The notes under the pieces were generated by a model. That model searched no databases and was not told the origin of the DNA. It saw only the letters and a program-made list of their open reading frames with translations. 64,000 nt of DNA, taken from Adiantum capillus-veneris. Taxonomy: Eukaryota; Streptophyta; Polypodiopsida; Polypodiales; Pteridaceae. Below, in pieces: positions 22,096 to 33,650 of the stretch. Both the position numbers and the translations under genes were made by a program. The number at the start of each line of letters is the position of its first letter. Within the stretch, counting starts at the first letter, position 1. Where the stretch lies: assembly GCA_014529385.2 (NCBI GenBank), contig CM043946.1, positions 32,816,558 to 32,880,557 on the forward strand, given 5' to 3'.

Positions 22096-22678
22096 GGACA
22101 AGTATGGCCGAAAGTACTCTCCAATGGATCGGAAGGAGTTAGAGAGATATACATACTTTGGAGGACCACTCCACCGATATTATGTAAATCCGGAAGAGGT
22201 AAAAACCACGACTACTCACATCAGACCTGAGACTGTACTTGAGAGCCCCTTGAGAACCAGAGTGGAGGATTCTTATGGACATGAATGATTTCCAAGAATA
22301 GAACCTTTAGGGTCGACGGCGACTAGGGCTTCCATGAACACACAAAGGGGCAGTACTGTTGTTGAATTCACTTACACCACGGGAATCCCTCCGACTATTA
22401 CACGAGATCGACTTGATGAACGTATGGCGGATAGGATACCACTGTTAGTACCAAGGGGAGATTACGAACCAAGAGAACCCACCCCAGGGCGACCAAGAGT
22501 TGTGAGAATGGTTGCAGAGGCCAGGCATATGCGACCATCTTAGGTGGAAAAATGCTTACCCAAAAAGTATAATGGATCTGGCGATCCGTATGCCCATGTT
22601 CAAGTATTGAGAGCGGAACAGGTAACTATTTTCCACACTCAATATGAAGGATTTGGGTTGAAATTGGAAGGTACTGCC
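22096..22678 (+). pseudogene. Element H gag, second part, between elements I and B
   Basis: The frame resumes at 22094 (MDKYGRKYSPMDRKELERY) and, with stops at about 22288 and 22543, continues through a Pro/Arg-rich stretch (TTGIPPTITRDRLDERMADR) into the start of a Ty3/gypsy retrotransposon-gag domain (KKYNGSGDPYAHV, FHTQYEGFGLKLEGTA). It is cut at 22678 by element B and continues at 27777 with LTWFQPL. It includes the first 78 bases of a 189-base duplication. Confidence 0.75.
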
Positions 22679-22905
22679 TGTTACCATATACATGTGGTAG
22701 TGATGTGTGTGAACACACTAGGACCGCCGGGGCATTTTTTCCCTCTTTAGGAGGTTTTTTCCCCCTTGCATTGTATATATGCCCATCACTGTAGGGCTAT
22801 CTATCTTTCCATTGCACACTAAGTAGCACACTCTCTATTGTGTGCCTTGAGCTTCCTTCATCTTCTCCAAGCGGTGTGTGCTTCTCTGCAACCCTAATTC
22901 CAACA
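22679..22905 (+). repeat. 5' LTR of element B
   Basis: 227 bases from TGTTACC to CAACA, directly after CTGCC. It is followed by AT and the PBS TGGTATCAGAGCA. Confidence 0.95.
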
Positions 22906-23267
22906 ATTGGTATCAGAGCAGGTCACGTCCTCCCGGGCTTAGTCGCCAGCTGCTCCAGCACACGCCTGCTCACTTTCTCCGATTTCAGTGAGCTTTAGCG
23001 AGCGTTCGCAGGTCAACAAATTTTTTGGGAGTGCTCGAAGAGCTTGGTCTGCTCAAAATTTTGATTTGGGCTCATTCCGGCCTCCGTTTCCACTACAGGC
23101 AGTACTGCACAGGCTATTTCGTCATTTTGTGCAAAATTTCTGTCAGTGCCGTTTTTTGCATAACAGGTGCCTTATAGTCTTCTACGGTTTGTGCTATATA
23201 GCACAAGTTGTTCCCGCTCCGTTTCTCCTATTTTCAGGTAGTTTTCACATCAGGTGCAGCATTTACC

Positions 23268-26200
23268 ATGGCTGACAACAACAACATAGATGTGTTCAAG
23301 ATGTTTGCTGCTGAGGACAGGTTGGATGGGGACAAATACCCTATGTGGGCTTATATGATGCAACATGTTCTTGTGTCAAAGGGTGTCTGGAACATTGTGC
23401 AGGGCATTGATGTACGTCCTGGTTCTGAGGATGTAGGCGATGTTGAGGATGTTGCAGGTCTTGCTGCAAGGATTGCAGCTGTTAGAGTTGTTTTGCCTAC
23501 GGCAAAACAAGCTCGTTGGGATGTTAAGGATGCGCAGGCTCATGCATTGATTGCGTTGTCTGTGAAGCACACCATTGTTTCTCACATCCGTTCAGCAAAA
23601 TCTGCAAAACGGGCTTGGGATATTTTAGCAGGTCTTTATGCAAGCCGCAATGAGGCTAAAATTGCTTTGCTACATAGAGAGCTGGAGTCGAAGATTATGC
23701 ATGAGGAAGATGATATGGAAACTTTCCTTGCTAGTGTCAAGGATATCAATGAGCAGCTTATTTCTGCAGGTGAAGTCATTTCAGACAGTTCCCTTGTGCA
23801 GACTGTTCTTGATGCCTTACCAGATTCTTACCAGACTTCTGCTAGTACTTGGAGACTTATGACCCAAGGAAATCCTGAAGTTGTCAATTTTGATGCATTA
23901 TGCACATTACTATTGCAAGAGCCACTCTCCAGAAAAAACAGGACTAGGCAGCGTGCAATTGAACAGGCTTTTATTACTTCTCAAAGAAAGGGTGGTAACA
24001 GCAATGTAGCCACTTCTTATGGTTCTGCTGTGAGTGGCAAAAATTATGTTCCTAATGCTTCTGCTGGCAGTACTTCATCTGGCAATTCTGGTGATAAGGG
24101 CAAAAAGAAGATGCGTTGCCATTATTGTAAAGCCAATGATCACTTGATCAAGTCGTGTCCTAAGTCTGTGAAAGGAGACTGTGTTGCTAATGTTGATGTA
24201 GAATGGGCTTTTAGCACAGAGTGCACTTACAATTCTGCTGTCCATGATGCATGCTTATCAGTTGCTGTAGATTCACATGTGTGGTATTTTGACAGTGGTG
24301 CTACAAAGCACATTACCTCACATCGTGAATTGTTTACCTCTCTCGAGTCTGTCCCTCATGGGAATTCTGTCACTTGTGCCAACAACTCCTCTTATCCAGT
24401 TCAGGGAGTTGGAAAGATTGTGCTCACTGCTGCTAATGGCAGTTCCTTTACACTTGTTGATGTACTTTATGTACCTGGGATCAAGAAGAATCTCTTGTCT
24501 GTATCCGCACTTGCTAGACTTGGACTTGTAGTCAAATTTGTGGATGACAGATGTACAGTTCATGATCTCAGTTTTGGTGATGAAATTGTTGCATTTGGGC
24601 TTTTGTGCCGTGGCCTGTATAAGCTCACTTTGTATGACAAGTGTGGAAAAAATTTTGCAAATGATGTTGCAGATTCAAGGGCTATTTCAAATGCAAAACT
24701 TTGGCATGCACGTTTTGGTCATTTGAATTTTGCCAGTTTGCTGCGTTTGCAGAAATCTGCCATGGTTGCTTCTTTGCCACCTCTTGAAGCACCTGTCAAA
24801 CATGTTTGTGAAGGCTGTATTTCGGGTAAGATGCAGCGTTCTAAGTTTCCAAAGGATGGTTCAGTTCAGGCCACAAGCAGGTTGCATCTTGTGCATAGTG
24901 ATGTTTGTGGGCCCATGCAAACTCCGTCCTTGGGCAATTACTTGTACTTCGTGACTTTCATTGATGATTACTCTAGGCATGCATGGGTATTTCCGCTTAA
25001 AGCAAAGTCCGAAGTTTTTATGTGCTTCAAAAAATTTCTGGCTATGGCTGAAAATGTCTCGAAATGTACTATGGGCACCCTCCGTTCCGATCGAGGGAGG
25101 GAGTATATGTCTCATGAATTTAATGCATTTCTGGCTAGTCGTGGGATAAAACACCAATGTACAGTGCCTTATACACCTGAGCAAAATGGTGTTGCTGAGA
25201 GGAAAAACAGGTCACTGACGGAAATGGCACGATGTATGGTCAAAAGTCAAGCTTTACCGCATTCTTTTTGGCTTGAGGCCATCATGTGTGCCACTTATGT
25301 ACTTAACAGGTGTCCTACGAAAGCTTTGCAGTCTATTACTCCATATGAAGCATGGCATGATAGAAAGCCTTTTATTGAGCACATGCATGTTTTTGGTTGT
25401 TTGGCATATGCTTTGGTGCCACAAGTGCAGCGCAGAAAATTGGATGATAAGGCTGTCAAATGTATTTTTGTTGGTTACACTGCTGAAAGCAAAGGTTACA
25501 GGTTGTATCATCCGCAAACAAAACGTATTCTAGTTTCACGGGATGTAGTGTTTGTGGAAGATTCTGTTCAGTCCTTGTTGTCATGTACTAGAGACAGTAA
25601 TGTAAGCTCACAGGACATTTATGACACTTTGTTGCCTCTTTTTAGTGGTGGAAATACGAATGTAAGTTCCAATGAGGCAAATGTACAGCCTATGGGGGTT
25701 TTTGAAAATGTCGTAGATCAGCCTATTACTGATGCAGATGTACATGATGTACTTGATGAGAAAAGGGCTGAAAATGAGCAGGCTAGAGGTATGCTAAAAT
25801 GGCTGGTGCACACTTTGCGTGACAGTTAATTGGATGCACCTTTGTCTAGTCCTACTCGTTTAGGCTCTCGCCACGCATCTTATGCATCAGATTGTTATGC
25901 TTTGGCTGTGTCTAGCTTACATGATGTCGAGGAGCCTCTGACTTTTGATGAAGCACAAAATTCAGAAAATTGGATGGCTGCCATGCAATCAGAATATGAT
26001 GCACTTATAGAAAATGACACATGGACTTCATGTGATTTGCCTCCTGAAAAAAAGGCCATTGGTACGAAGTGGGTTTACAAGTTGAAACGCAAACCGGATT
26101 GTGAGATCGATCGCCATAAAGCTCGAGTTGTTGCAAAGGGTTATGCACAGCAAAAAGGCATAGATTACAAACAGACTTTTGCTCCCGCTTGTCGTATGAC

Positions 26201-27468
26201 TACTGTACGTTTTCTATGTGCATTGGAAGCTCATTTTGGTTGGGATGTACATCAATCAGACATTGTTACTTCTTTCTTGAATGGTGACATATTTGAGGAA
26301 GTTTATGTAACGCAGCCTCGCGGTTTTGTCACGCAAGGACAAGAGGACAAAGTGTGTAAATGTAACAAGGCTTTGTATGGGTTGAAGCAATCTCCTCGTG
26401 CTTGGTATGAGAAAGCTGACACTCATCTGGTCAAACAAGGCTTTCGTAACAGTCCGACAGAAAGCACATTGTATGTAAAGCGTGAGGGTGATGTATTTCT
26501 CATCGTGGTTCTTTATGTTGATGATTTGCTGATCACTGGACCAAATGAGAGACATATTGCTGAATTTAAGGCTGATTTGAATGCTACTTTCAAGATGAAA
26601 GATTTGGGGCTGTTGCATCATTATTTGGGCATACAGTTTAAGCAGTGTGATGGTGGTATTGCCTTGTGTCAGAAAAGTTACATAGAGACATTGCTATGTA
26701 AGTTTGGACTTGAGGATTGCAAACCTATTGCCACTCCCATGGAAACAGGTTTGAAGTTGAGTCTACATGATGCTGGCGATCCTAGTGATGTCACTCTTTA
26801 CCAAACTGCTGTTGGCTGCCTCATTTATGTATGCAACACGAGGCAGGATATTCAGTTTGCAGTCTCACAGGTCAGCAAATTTATGCATAGCCCAGGGTCT
26901 AAGCATTGGCAGGCTGTCAAGAGGATTTTTCGCTACCTTAGTGGCACTTTACATCTTGGCTTGTTTTATCCCAAGGGGGGATCATTGCCACCAGACTTAC
27001 ATGCTTTTTCGGACTCAGATTGGTCTGGTTGTTTTGACACGCGAGTGTCCACAAGTGGTTTTTGTTTCATGCTTGGCAGTTCATGTATATCATGGTTGAG
27101 CAAGAAGCAACCTACTGTGGACACTTCGAGTTGTGAGGCTGAGTACAAGGCAGTCTTCACAGCTACAATTGAGTGTGTATGGCTCAGACGCCTTATGGCT
27201 GATTTGGGTGTTAGACAGGACACTGCCAACACTATCTACACTGACAGTCAGAGCGCATTGGCAGTTGCAAGGAACCGAGTTTTTCATGCTCGCACAAAGC
27301 ACATTGAGGTGCTACCACTATGTCAGGGAGAGGCTCTCAGCAGGAGAGATCAGCTTGGCTTATGTGCCAACACTGGACAACTTTGCAGATCTTTTCACAA
27401 AGGCATTGTTTCGTAAGAAGCTTGAAGCTTTCCACAAAGCTTTGGGCTTACTCCCCTTTGTGGACTGA
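23268..27468 (+). pseudogene. Copia gag-pol polyprotein of element B, nearly intact
   Basis: The start is the ATG at 23268 (ACCATGGC context). The domain order is as in A: gag, CCHC knuckle, protease (DSGATKHIT), pre-integrase, integrase (VHSDVCGP, LRSDRGREY, where A has GGEY), RT (YVDDLL at about 26514-26525) and RNase H. Only two disabling changes are seen: a Lys codon turned to TAA ending the first frame at 25829, and a two-base loss at about 27312 that shifts the frame before the end LLPFVD at 27468. An in-frame loss of about 30 codons just after the zinc knuckle, relative to A, removes a Lys-rich linker. B is the best-preserved reading frame of the family here. Confidence 0.93.
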
Positions 27469-27543
27469 TCCTGTCCTCAAGGCATGGCACTTCCCTTTAC
27501 TCATGTGCCAGCTCTCGTTCACCGCATCATTCCAGGGGGGATT

Positions 27544-27771
27544 TGTTACCATATACATGTGGTAGTGATGTGTGTGAACACACTAGGACCGCCGGGGCAT
27601 TTTTTCCCTCTTTAGGAGGTTTTTCCCCCCTGTGCATTGTATATACGCCCATCACTCTAGGGCTATCTATCTTTCCATTGCACACTAAGGAACACACTCT
27701 CTATTGTGTGCCTTGAGCTTCCTTCGTCTTCTCCAAGCGGTGTGTGCTTCTCTGCAACCCTAATTCCAACA
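27544..27771 (+). repeat. 3' LTR of element B
   Basis: 228 bases ending CAACA, followed by CTGCC. One extra base lies in the C-rich run relative to the 5' LTR. Confidence 0.95.
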
Positions 27772-27776
27772 CTGCC

Positions 27777-28676
27777 CTGACTTGGTTTCAACCATTAAAC
27801 AAATTGGAATTCCCAAGTATTGAGAAACTTCTCCGAGAATTCGTTGAGGAATTCTCAAAAAAAGGGATCAAGCATAACATTGTCTCCCAAGTATTGAGAG
27901 CGGAACAGGTAACTGATTTCCACACTCAATATGAAGGATTTGGGTTGACATTGGAAGGTACTGCCCTGACTTGGTTTCAACCATTAAACAACTTGGAATT
28001 CCCAAGTATTGAGCAACTTCTCTGAGAATTTGCTGAGGAATTCTCAAAAAAAGGGATCAAGCATAACACTGTCTCCTAGATCTATGCATTCAGGCAAAAG
28101 AAAAAAGAAAAAGTGAAGGAAGCATCGCTTCGTTAAAAGCAGTACATAGAAAGATGCCCTGCTCGAGAACTACCTCAGGATGAAAGACTATCAGTCCTCT
28201 TCATAGAGGGATTGCAAAATGACATGCTAAAAAAGTACTTGCACCTGAAAGCATGTGTAATCTTTGAGCAAGTCACGAAAGAGGCGTTGTATCTTGTAGA
28301 TAACTGCAAAGCATATGGGGAGGTGACTGAAGACACAGATCAGGGGACTAGTAGTACCTCTTCAACCACCAGTGATTCCACAACAAAATTGGGAGGGCAA
28401 AACCCAACTGTGTCGGATGTTGATCGAATGATCGAGGAAGTGATCAGGAGGATAAACCAAGGAAACAGGATGAACCCAAACACACGACAACCGCCCACCC
28501 GAAAATGCGATATTTGTGGAGGTGACCATCCAACCCAGTGGTGCAACCTTCAACAAAGGCTAGGAGCGAATGCACAACGAATATTGAAATGGTGTGCTAT
28601 AGAACAAAAATGGACAAACCACAAAACTCACGAATGTTTCTATAGTCGGAACTATGTTAGAGAACGACAATACTGA
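27777..28676 (+). pseudogene. Element H gag, third part, with zinc knuckle
   Basis: This continues the Ty3/gypsy gag domain interrupted by B: LTWFQPLNKLEFPSIEKLL, then FVEEFSKKGIKHN. A full second copy of the same 63 codons follows (27888-28076). After two stops the frame runs on with LSVLFIEGLQNDMLKKYL, and from 28212 is open to 28676. Near its end a knuckle CDICGGDHPTQWC (CX2CX3HX4C) is seen at about 28505-28545. This is nucleocapsid-type RNA binding in the known family. Confidence 0.8.
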
Positions 28677-29450
28677 CTACATGGGGGACAACAACTTTCG
28701 TCCCCTCCAAGGTACTAAGTGGGGCCAAATAATGCAATCTTGGGTCAGAAAAAAGCTCAACCGTGTTGGGACATCAACTTCCTTTACCCCAAGAAAATAG
28801 GGCTATGTTAAGGATTTCTCAACCATAGAACCACCTTTTGATCAGAGTATGATTTAGGTAGTCTCATACCGAGAAGATTTAGACAATACTTATAAAAGGG
28901 AAATTGATAGGAATGCATATGCTCCAGAGGGACATAATCCATGGATAATTCCGGAAGAAATTCATGAGTCCTCATACATAGCACAACCAACCAAAAATCA
29001 TTACTTACTCGATGAGAATATGCTCATGTTTATGGAAAATCAGGGCTACAAACCTAGAGGCTACCCTCCTAGAACAGGACAATCGATGGGAGTTCCACAA
29101 GCTTCTCCACCACCTGTAGGACCATGCTATGAATGTGGTGGTGATCACTAGGCTAGAGTTTGTCCAAACAAAGGAGAGCGGGTGAATTTTTTTGGATTCT
29201 GTGACGGATGCATGACCGACCATCTTATTTCACACTGCCCAAAAAACCCCGAAAACAAAGGAAAAGCAACCATGAACAAAATAGGTATTGTGCCAAGCTC
29301 AAGTGGATCAGAAACAAAACCGAACATTCTGATAAACGCGGTCACTAGAGCTCAAGCACAGGAGATAGCAAGGAATGTCCCGGCCAGCCAAACAGAGATA
29401 GACAACTTGTCTGTCCGAACCCATAGAAAATCCTGGAAGGCGAAATGAAA
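28677..29450 (+). pseudogene. Element H linker with two more zinc knuckles
   Basis: Translation through two or three stops gives an acidic, Tyr/Pro-rich linker (HNPWIIPEEIHESSY) followed by CYECGGDH.ARVC at about 29125-29162, where a stop replaces one codon, and FCDGCMTDHLISHC at about 29197-29240. Three knuckles in one gag is more than most gypsy elements carry. An open frame from 29182 to 29448 covers the last knuckle and a polar tail. Confidence 0.65.
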
Positions 29451-30398
29451 CAAGATGAAAGCCAAGAGAGAAAAGGAAAAAATGGCATTGGAAACCAAAT
29501 TGTGGAAAATAGAGGAACAACTTTAAAGGGAAAGAGACCTTAAGGGCAACAACAAGATAAAGAAACCGTCAAAACTGCCATCAGGAGGGTCAGTCTTAGT
29601 AGACAAGGTGTTCGAACCTTTGGTTGCAATTTTAAAAGCTTACGAGGCAAGGCTAAAGCCTAACCAAACCCGAGAGGATAGGTGGTTAACGTACCCTCAT
29701 CGAGGCTATGAGAAAGAGAAGCTAAAGATGTGCAAAGAGCTCATTCAAGTCGCTCAAGCGCTTATGGAACCATCAGTTCCTACAACTCCAAAAACCAAGG
29801 TACTCATACGAGAAAAGATTCAGGAGTTAGAGGAGAGGGGAATTGAAGCGAATAACCTACCCAATCTTGTAGGCGAAACACATTTAGATACGAGGGTGGT
29901 AGCCAATACAACAGATGGAACGCATTCTCAAGTACCACTGCCAATTCTGGAGGTAGAAGAACAATGGCCTCAAGAGCTATGGGAACAGCTCTACCCAAAT
30001 GACATCCGATCATTGTATGACGACGTAGGCACATCAATATCGGAATACAGTAAACCACAGTCATTGAAGACTTTACCTTCATTTATTGGTAACCCTGAAA
30101 CTCGATCTAAGGTAAGGACTTCACGAGCTGATGTCATCACCTATCCATTGTACACTAAATTTGTCAGAGTTGCTGAATATTGGACCGCATCTTTGGGACG
30201 AGGTCGCAAAAAATTTAGAGAAAATAGGGCTTGTAATTCCTTCACCCGAGGCTTCTCAAAACACGCTAAAGACACAACCCTCAAAGCAAACTAAACATGA
30301 GTCAGTGCCAGTTAACAAGGTAGGGGACTATTGTGAAGGAGAAGAAGGAAATACTACCCTACCGGTAGAGTACAAGGACGTAAAATCGATAGTTAGCG
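29451..30398 (+). pseudogene. Element H region between gag and protease
   Basis: A frame open from 29608 to 30294 (VFEPLVAILKAYEARLKPNQ at its start, then YPHRGYEKEKLKMCKELIQ) shifts at about 30150 into a second frame to 30409 (NLSELLNIGPHLWDEVAKNL). The composition is that of a soluble helical protein. No named domain is recognised. It leads directly into the protease. Confidence 0.55.
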
Positions 30399-30920
30399 AT
30401 GTTGGATAGTGGAGCCGGAATTTCCATAGCCACCAAAGCAATGTGGAAAAAATGGGAAAAACCTGCTCTAAAAAAAACTAGAATGAAACTCCAACTAGCG
30501 GATGGGTACCTGGAGAGACCTATTGGCATCTTGGAGCAGATTGTAGTAACCTCTTGTGGAATTGCATATGAACACACCTTCGCTATTATGAATTTCGATG
30601 AGAGCAGCAATTTTGACATCATAATGGGCAAACCATTCATCCGTCAGCTCAAAATGGTGCATGATTGGGGCTGTTACTATATCTATCTCAGGAACAAGGA
30701 TGTCACTACGAAAATTAGTGTCACATATCATAGCTATAAAGAAGTAGAAAGAGCCCCAGGAGAAGACTTGCATTCAACAACTGACCAGGAAGGAGGAATA
30801 CTGGCTTGGCTCCAGAACAAAGCTCACCAATGGACAGGAGAAGCTTCGGATTGTGGAAGTCTAAAAAAGGAAGACTGCATTCTTGATAGGACTGCACAAG
30901 ATGAAGCATACATACCATAG
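30399..30920 (+). pseudogene. Retropepsin-like aspartic protease of element H
   Basis: The frame opens with LDSGAGISIATKAMW, an aspartic protease active-site motif (DSGA). It continues with LQLADGYLERPIG and FDIIMGKPFIRQLKMVHDWG, the usual IIMG/ILG..F block of gypsy proteases. The TAG at 30918-30920 ends it. A one-frame shift separates it from the upstream frame. In the family it would cleave the polyprotein. Confidence 0.75.
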
Positions 30921-30935
30921 CCTTTTCCGGAAGAG

Positions 30936-31349
30936 ATGTTAGAACCGTTTGGATGGCAACAAATACTAGCTATTGTTCATGTTTGTGTCAACAAAATGAC
31001 CCTCACCAAATTTTGTGATGAGGAAGGGTATGATATCATTCCATTCCAGATGATGAATGTCTGTCTAAATCCAAAGACAGAGGAAGACGTACCTGACAAG
31101 GAAGGGGTGGTTGAGTACCGACGCATAGTGGACGAAATCTTTGTAAGGGACCTTGTCCAAACGAATGACGAAGAATATTTTCAAGACTCGATTGATAAGA
31201 CGCTAGAGAATAACGTGGACGATCAGCTTTCTAGTAGCTCAAGTCAGAGCATCAAATGGAAGGATCGACGAGTGATCTACTATGATTTCCCAAACCAAAA
31301 CCCTCGAAGACATCATTTGCACAGTGAATACTTTAGTTACTATCATTAA
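30936..31349 (+). pseudogene. Unrecognised last ORF of element H
   Basis: A 137-codon frame from ATG, in frame with the protease after one TAG. It contains LTKFCDEEGYDIIPFQ and a Ser-rich stretch, and ends SYYH. The fragment at 51717-52260 encodes related sequence on the minus strand (CDEEGYDI), so this is a conserved part of the H family. No RT or integrase follows; the sequence after 31350 changes to another repeat. Confidence 0.55.
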
Positions 31350-31379
31350 GTATTTATCTACAACCACTACCAATATAAG

Positions 31380-31640
31380 CAGAGTAGTTGCAGATTCAAC
31401 AGTTTTAAGATGGCAATGAAAGAGCACCTGAGAAGCAGTTGGTTGCTCAATGATATCCATATTGCACAACACATAGATCAAGCGACAACATTCACGGGCC
31501 TCACTCTCTTTCTCAAACAACAGCCACACCCATGTTAATGCAAGGCTAAGTGAGGGAGGTGAGAATCCCTAACCTTTAATTGACTCTGTAAGAGTCTCCA
31601 TGTTGTAGTAATATTGGGCTCAACCCTAGCACATCTACCA
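31380..31640. repeat. Dispersed block shared with 41300-41560
   Basis: It shares ACCTGAGA, TGCTCAA, CCATA.TGCA and AAGGCTAAGTGAGGG in order with 41320-41480, at moderate identity. It marks the left side of the two copies of the larger dispersed sequence that carries the RT relics. Bases 31640-32300 show nothing more that I can assign. Confidence 0.5.
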
Positions 31641-32304
31641 TATCTTCGCAAAATCTTGGTGTGCAGGAGTCGAGTGTAACAATAGGATAGTCAACAAACA
31701 AGACAATCAATCAATATAGGGGAAGAGATAGGGGAGGAGAGTATGTAGAGGGGAGAGAAATAACCAAGAGTGCTATAGTCGATGTCGTAACAGAGAGATG
31801 CAGCCAAAAACGAGCGTGGGGGATGAGACCACCATAAAGAGGGGGTGCAATAAAATGTACCCACATTATAGCTACAATGGGTGGTGAGGGTGTTCCTACC
31901 TTGCCATCAGAAATGCCAAAAAAAACACAAAATCACTTGGTAGAAAAAAACTCATATGATTAATAGGAGCCAAAAAATTAATGAGGCTATTTATCCAAAA
32001 TTATGGACAACTTCAGTGCCTGCTTTTGGTTTCCAAGCCTTCACCTTCAGGGAATACATGATAGGCAAGTGAGAGAGCTCGCTTTCAAAGGGTCAAGACT
32101 AAGAGGCAGCAATTGCAATAGGAGGTATCATCATAAGTAAGGTCCAAATTTCCACCAAGGGCTTAGGAGCAGAAAGGAAAGAATACTCAAGGTATAGATA
32201 TTAGTAGAATGTTCAAATCCACTGGGATGTCCTCAAAGTTTAGCAAGTATTTTGAGATTCAACAGAGAATCAGTAATAAATTATAAAGGGGGATTAGTGA
32301 CATG

Positions 32305-32329
32305 GGTGTGTGTGTGTGTGTGTGTGTGT
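32305..32329. repeat. (GT)n microsatellite
   Basis: About 12 GT units, 30 bases before the conserved hairpin. The paralogous copy has a GT tract at 42444-42459 in the same place. Confidence 0.9.
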
Positions 32330-32359
32330 ACACGCTTACCTAGGCACCATACCCAATGT

Positions 32360-32398
32360 TAAGGCAGTAGGCCCATTGAGTATGGGCCTATTGCCTTA
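32360..32398. other. Conserved 17-base-pair hairpin, copy 1
   Basis: TAAGGCAGTAGGCCCAT, loop TGAGT, then its complement with a single G-T position. The copy at 42494-42524 keeps the loop and the stem, with two changes that leave G-U pairs. It lies on the 3' side of the RT relic when read on the minus strand. Confidence 0.7.
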
Positions 32399-32689
32399 TC
32401 AACTCAATTAGATTAGTGTGATTTAGTGTCCGGGCCAAAATGGCATGGGTATTAGTGTTTAGTAGTTCATTTCTTTAAAACCTATTGCGACAGAATTTAT
32501 TAATAAGATAATTGATTTCTTCCCAAGCAATAAAGTTATTGGATGATGAGTAAAGAAACATACAGAGCAAGTTATTGGATGATGAGTAAAGAAACATACA
32601 GAGCAAGCTTAAACAAGTATCAATAGTGGATTTAGTAGACCTATTACTTTTTTTAAAAAAAACAAACTCATCAAGGATTATTTTTAAAT

Positions 32690-33110
32690 TGTCTCTTTTC
32701 CAAATGAATCATAGGTCAAAATTTCCATTAGAGGGGCTATGCAAGAAAATATAAAAATTTGGGAATTGTATAGAAATAGAAAAGAAGCATAGGGGTATGA
32801 AAACCAAGCCCTAGCATGATTTGATTCTATTTTTAGATAGTTAGGGTAGATGGACAAAATTTATTTTTGAAAGGTTCTATTGTTGATACTAAGGAAATTA
32901 TCCATATATTGGTAAGTATGTGAAAAGAGGGTGAGCTTGTGAAGAGACTATTTGTATGCCATGGTATTTAAAAATCATTTGCGTTCAAAATAGTCTAGAT
33001 ATAGATTACACATTATTTGTGAACATGAAAGACCCATCAGATTGCCAAGACATTGTTATAACATCATCTACCAAATTGTACAACACAATTTTTAAGTACC
33101 CATGAAATGA
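32690..33110 (-). pseudogene. Relic of a Penelope-like reverse transcriptase, copy 1
   Basis: Read on the minus strand through stops: QCLGNLMGLSCSQIMCNLYL (GNLMG at 33032-33046) and, 149 bases on, YQYMDNFLSINNRTF (YMDN at 32897-32908). These match, block for block and with identical spacing, the better-preserved copy at 42780-43349, where the motifs read GIPMG and YMDD. The second catalytic Asp is Asn here. A GIPMG...CSPL...NLYL block followed by RYxDDxLSxNN is, from memory, a signature of Penelope-like RTs (Naiad/Chlamys-type), not of LTR elements. No GIY-YIG endonuclease was found. Confidence 0.5.
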
Positions 33111-33189
33111 TTTTACAAAGGTCTTGTTCATCTAGGAATTATAGATAGTGGGTCAACCAAAGCCTAACAATATTCTAAAGCCAGCATTT

Positions 33190-33650
33190 TGCTCTCCCAA
33201 AAAACTAGGAAAGCCTTGTGTTTAGGACATGTGTGTTTCTATAATAAACTTAATACATATACACAAAAAGGACATAATGTTCGAAAAGATAACTGGCTTT
33301 ACAAAAGTGACTCGGCCTTAGATTCATTGGATGAAGCATCATTCTTGTATTTTTGTACAAGAAAGTTTTGAGTTCTATAGGTCATTTAGGTGTAAAGTAG
33401 CTAGGATCTTCAATGTTTGAGAATAGCTAAGCCAAAATACTCTTAAGTAAAGATAGTATTCTCACTTGCATTCATATAGACAAGACAACGTATTTGTGAG
33501 CCTTGAATACGTTTTATAAGTTTCAACAAACCTATCAATTGTTATCCGTGTCCTACTTAAAATTATTTTAACTTAAATCGCTATCCAAAAAAGTTCTTAT
33601 TTGTTCATGGATTTTGTAATAATCAGAAGGCCATCACCCCTTCTGATACA
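33190..33650. repeat. Repeat unit paralogous to 34430-34960
   Basis: It shares with 34430-34960 and partly with 42285-42390 the phrases ATACGTTTTA, CAACAAACC.TATCA and TCCTACTTAAAA. It ends in the ATCAGAAGG hairpin at 33622-33647. It may be the terminal (pLTR-like) repeat of the Penelope-like element; that is inference from position. Confidence 0.5.

Larger units (their letters stand above)
22679..27771 (+). mobile_element. Ty1/copia LTR retrotransposon B (5093 bases), nested in H
   Basis: LTRs are 22679-22905 (227 bases) and 27544-27771 (228 bases). The duplication CTGCC (22674-22678 and 27772-27776) is perfect, and removing B rejoins the gag frame of H. LTRs differ at six or seven positions by eye. 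PBS at 22908-22920 and polypurine tract at 27534-27543. It is the same family as A and C. Confidence 0.95.
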
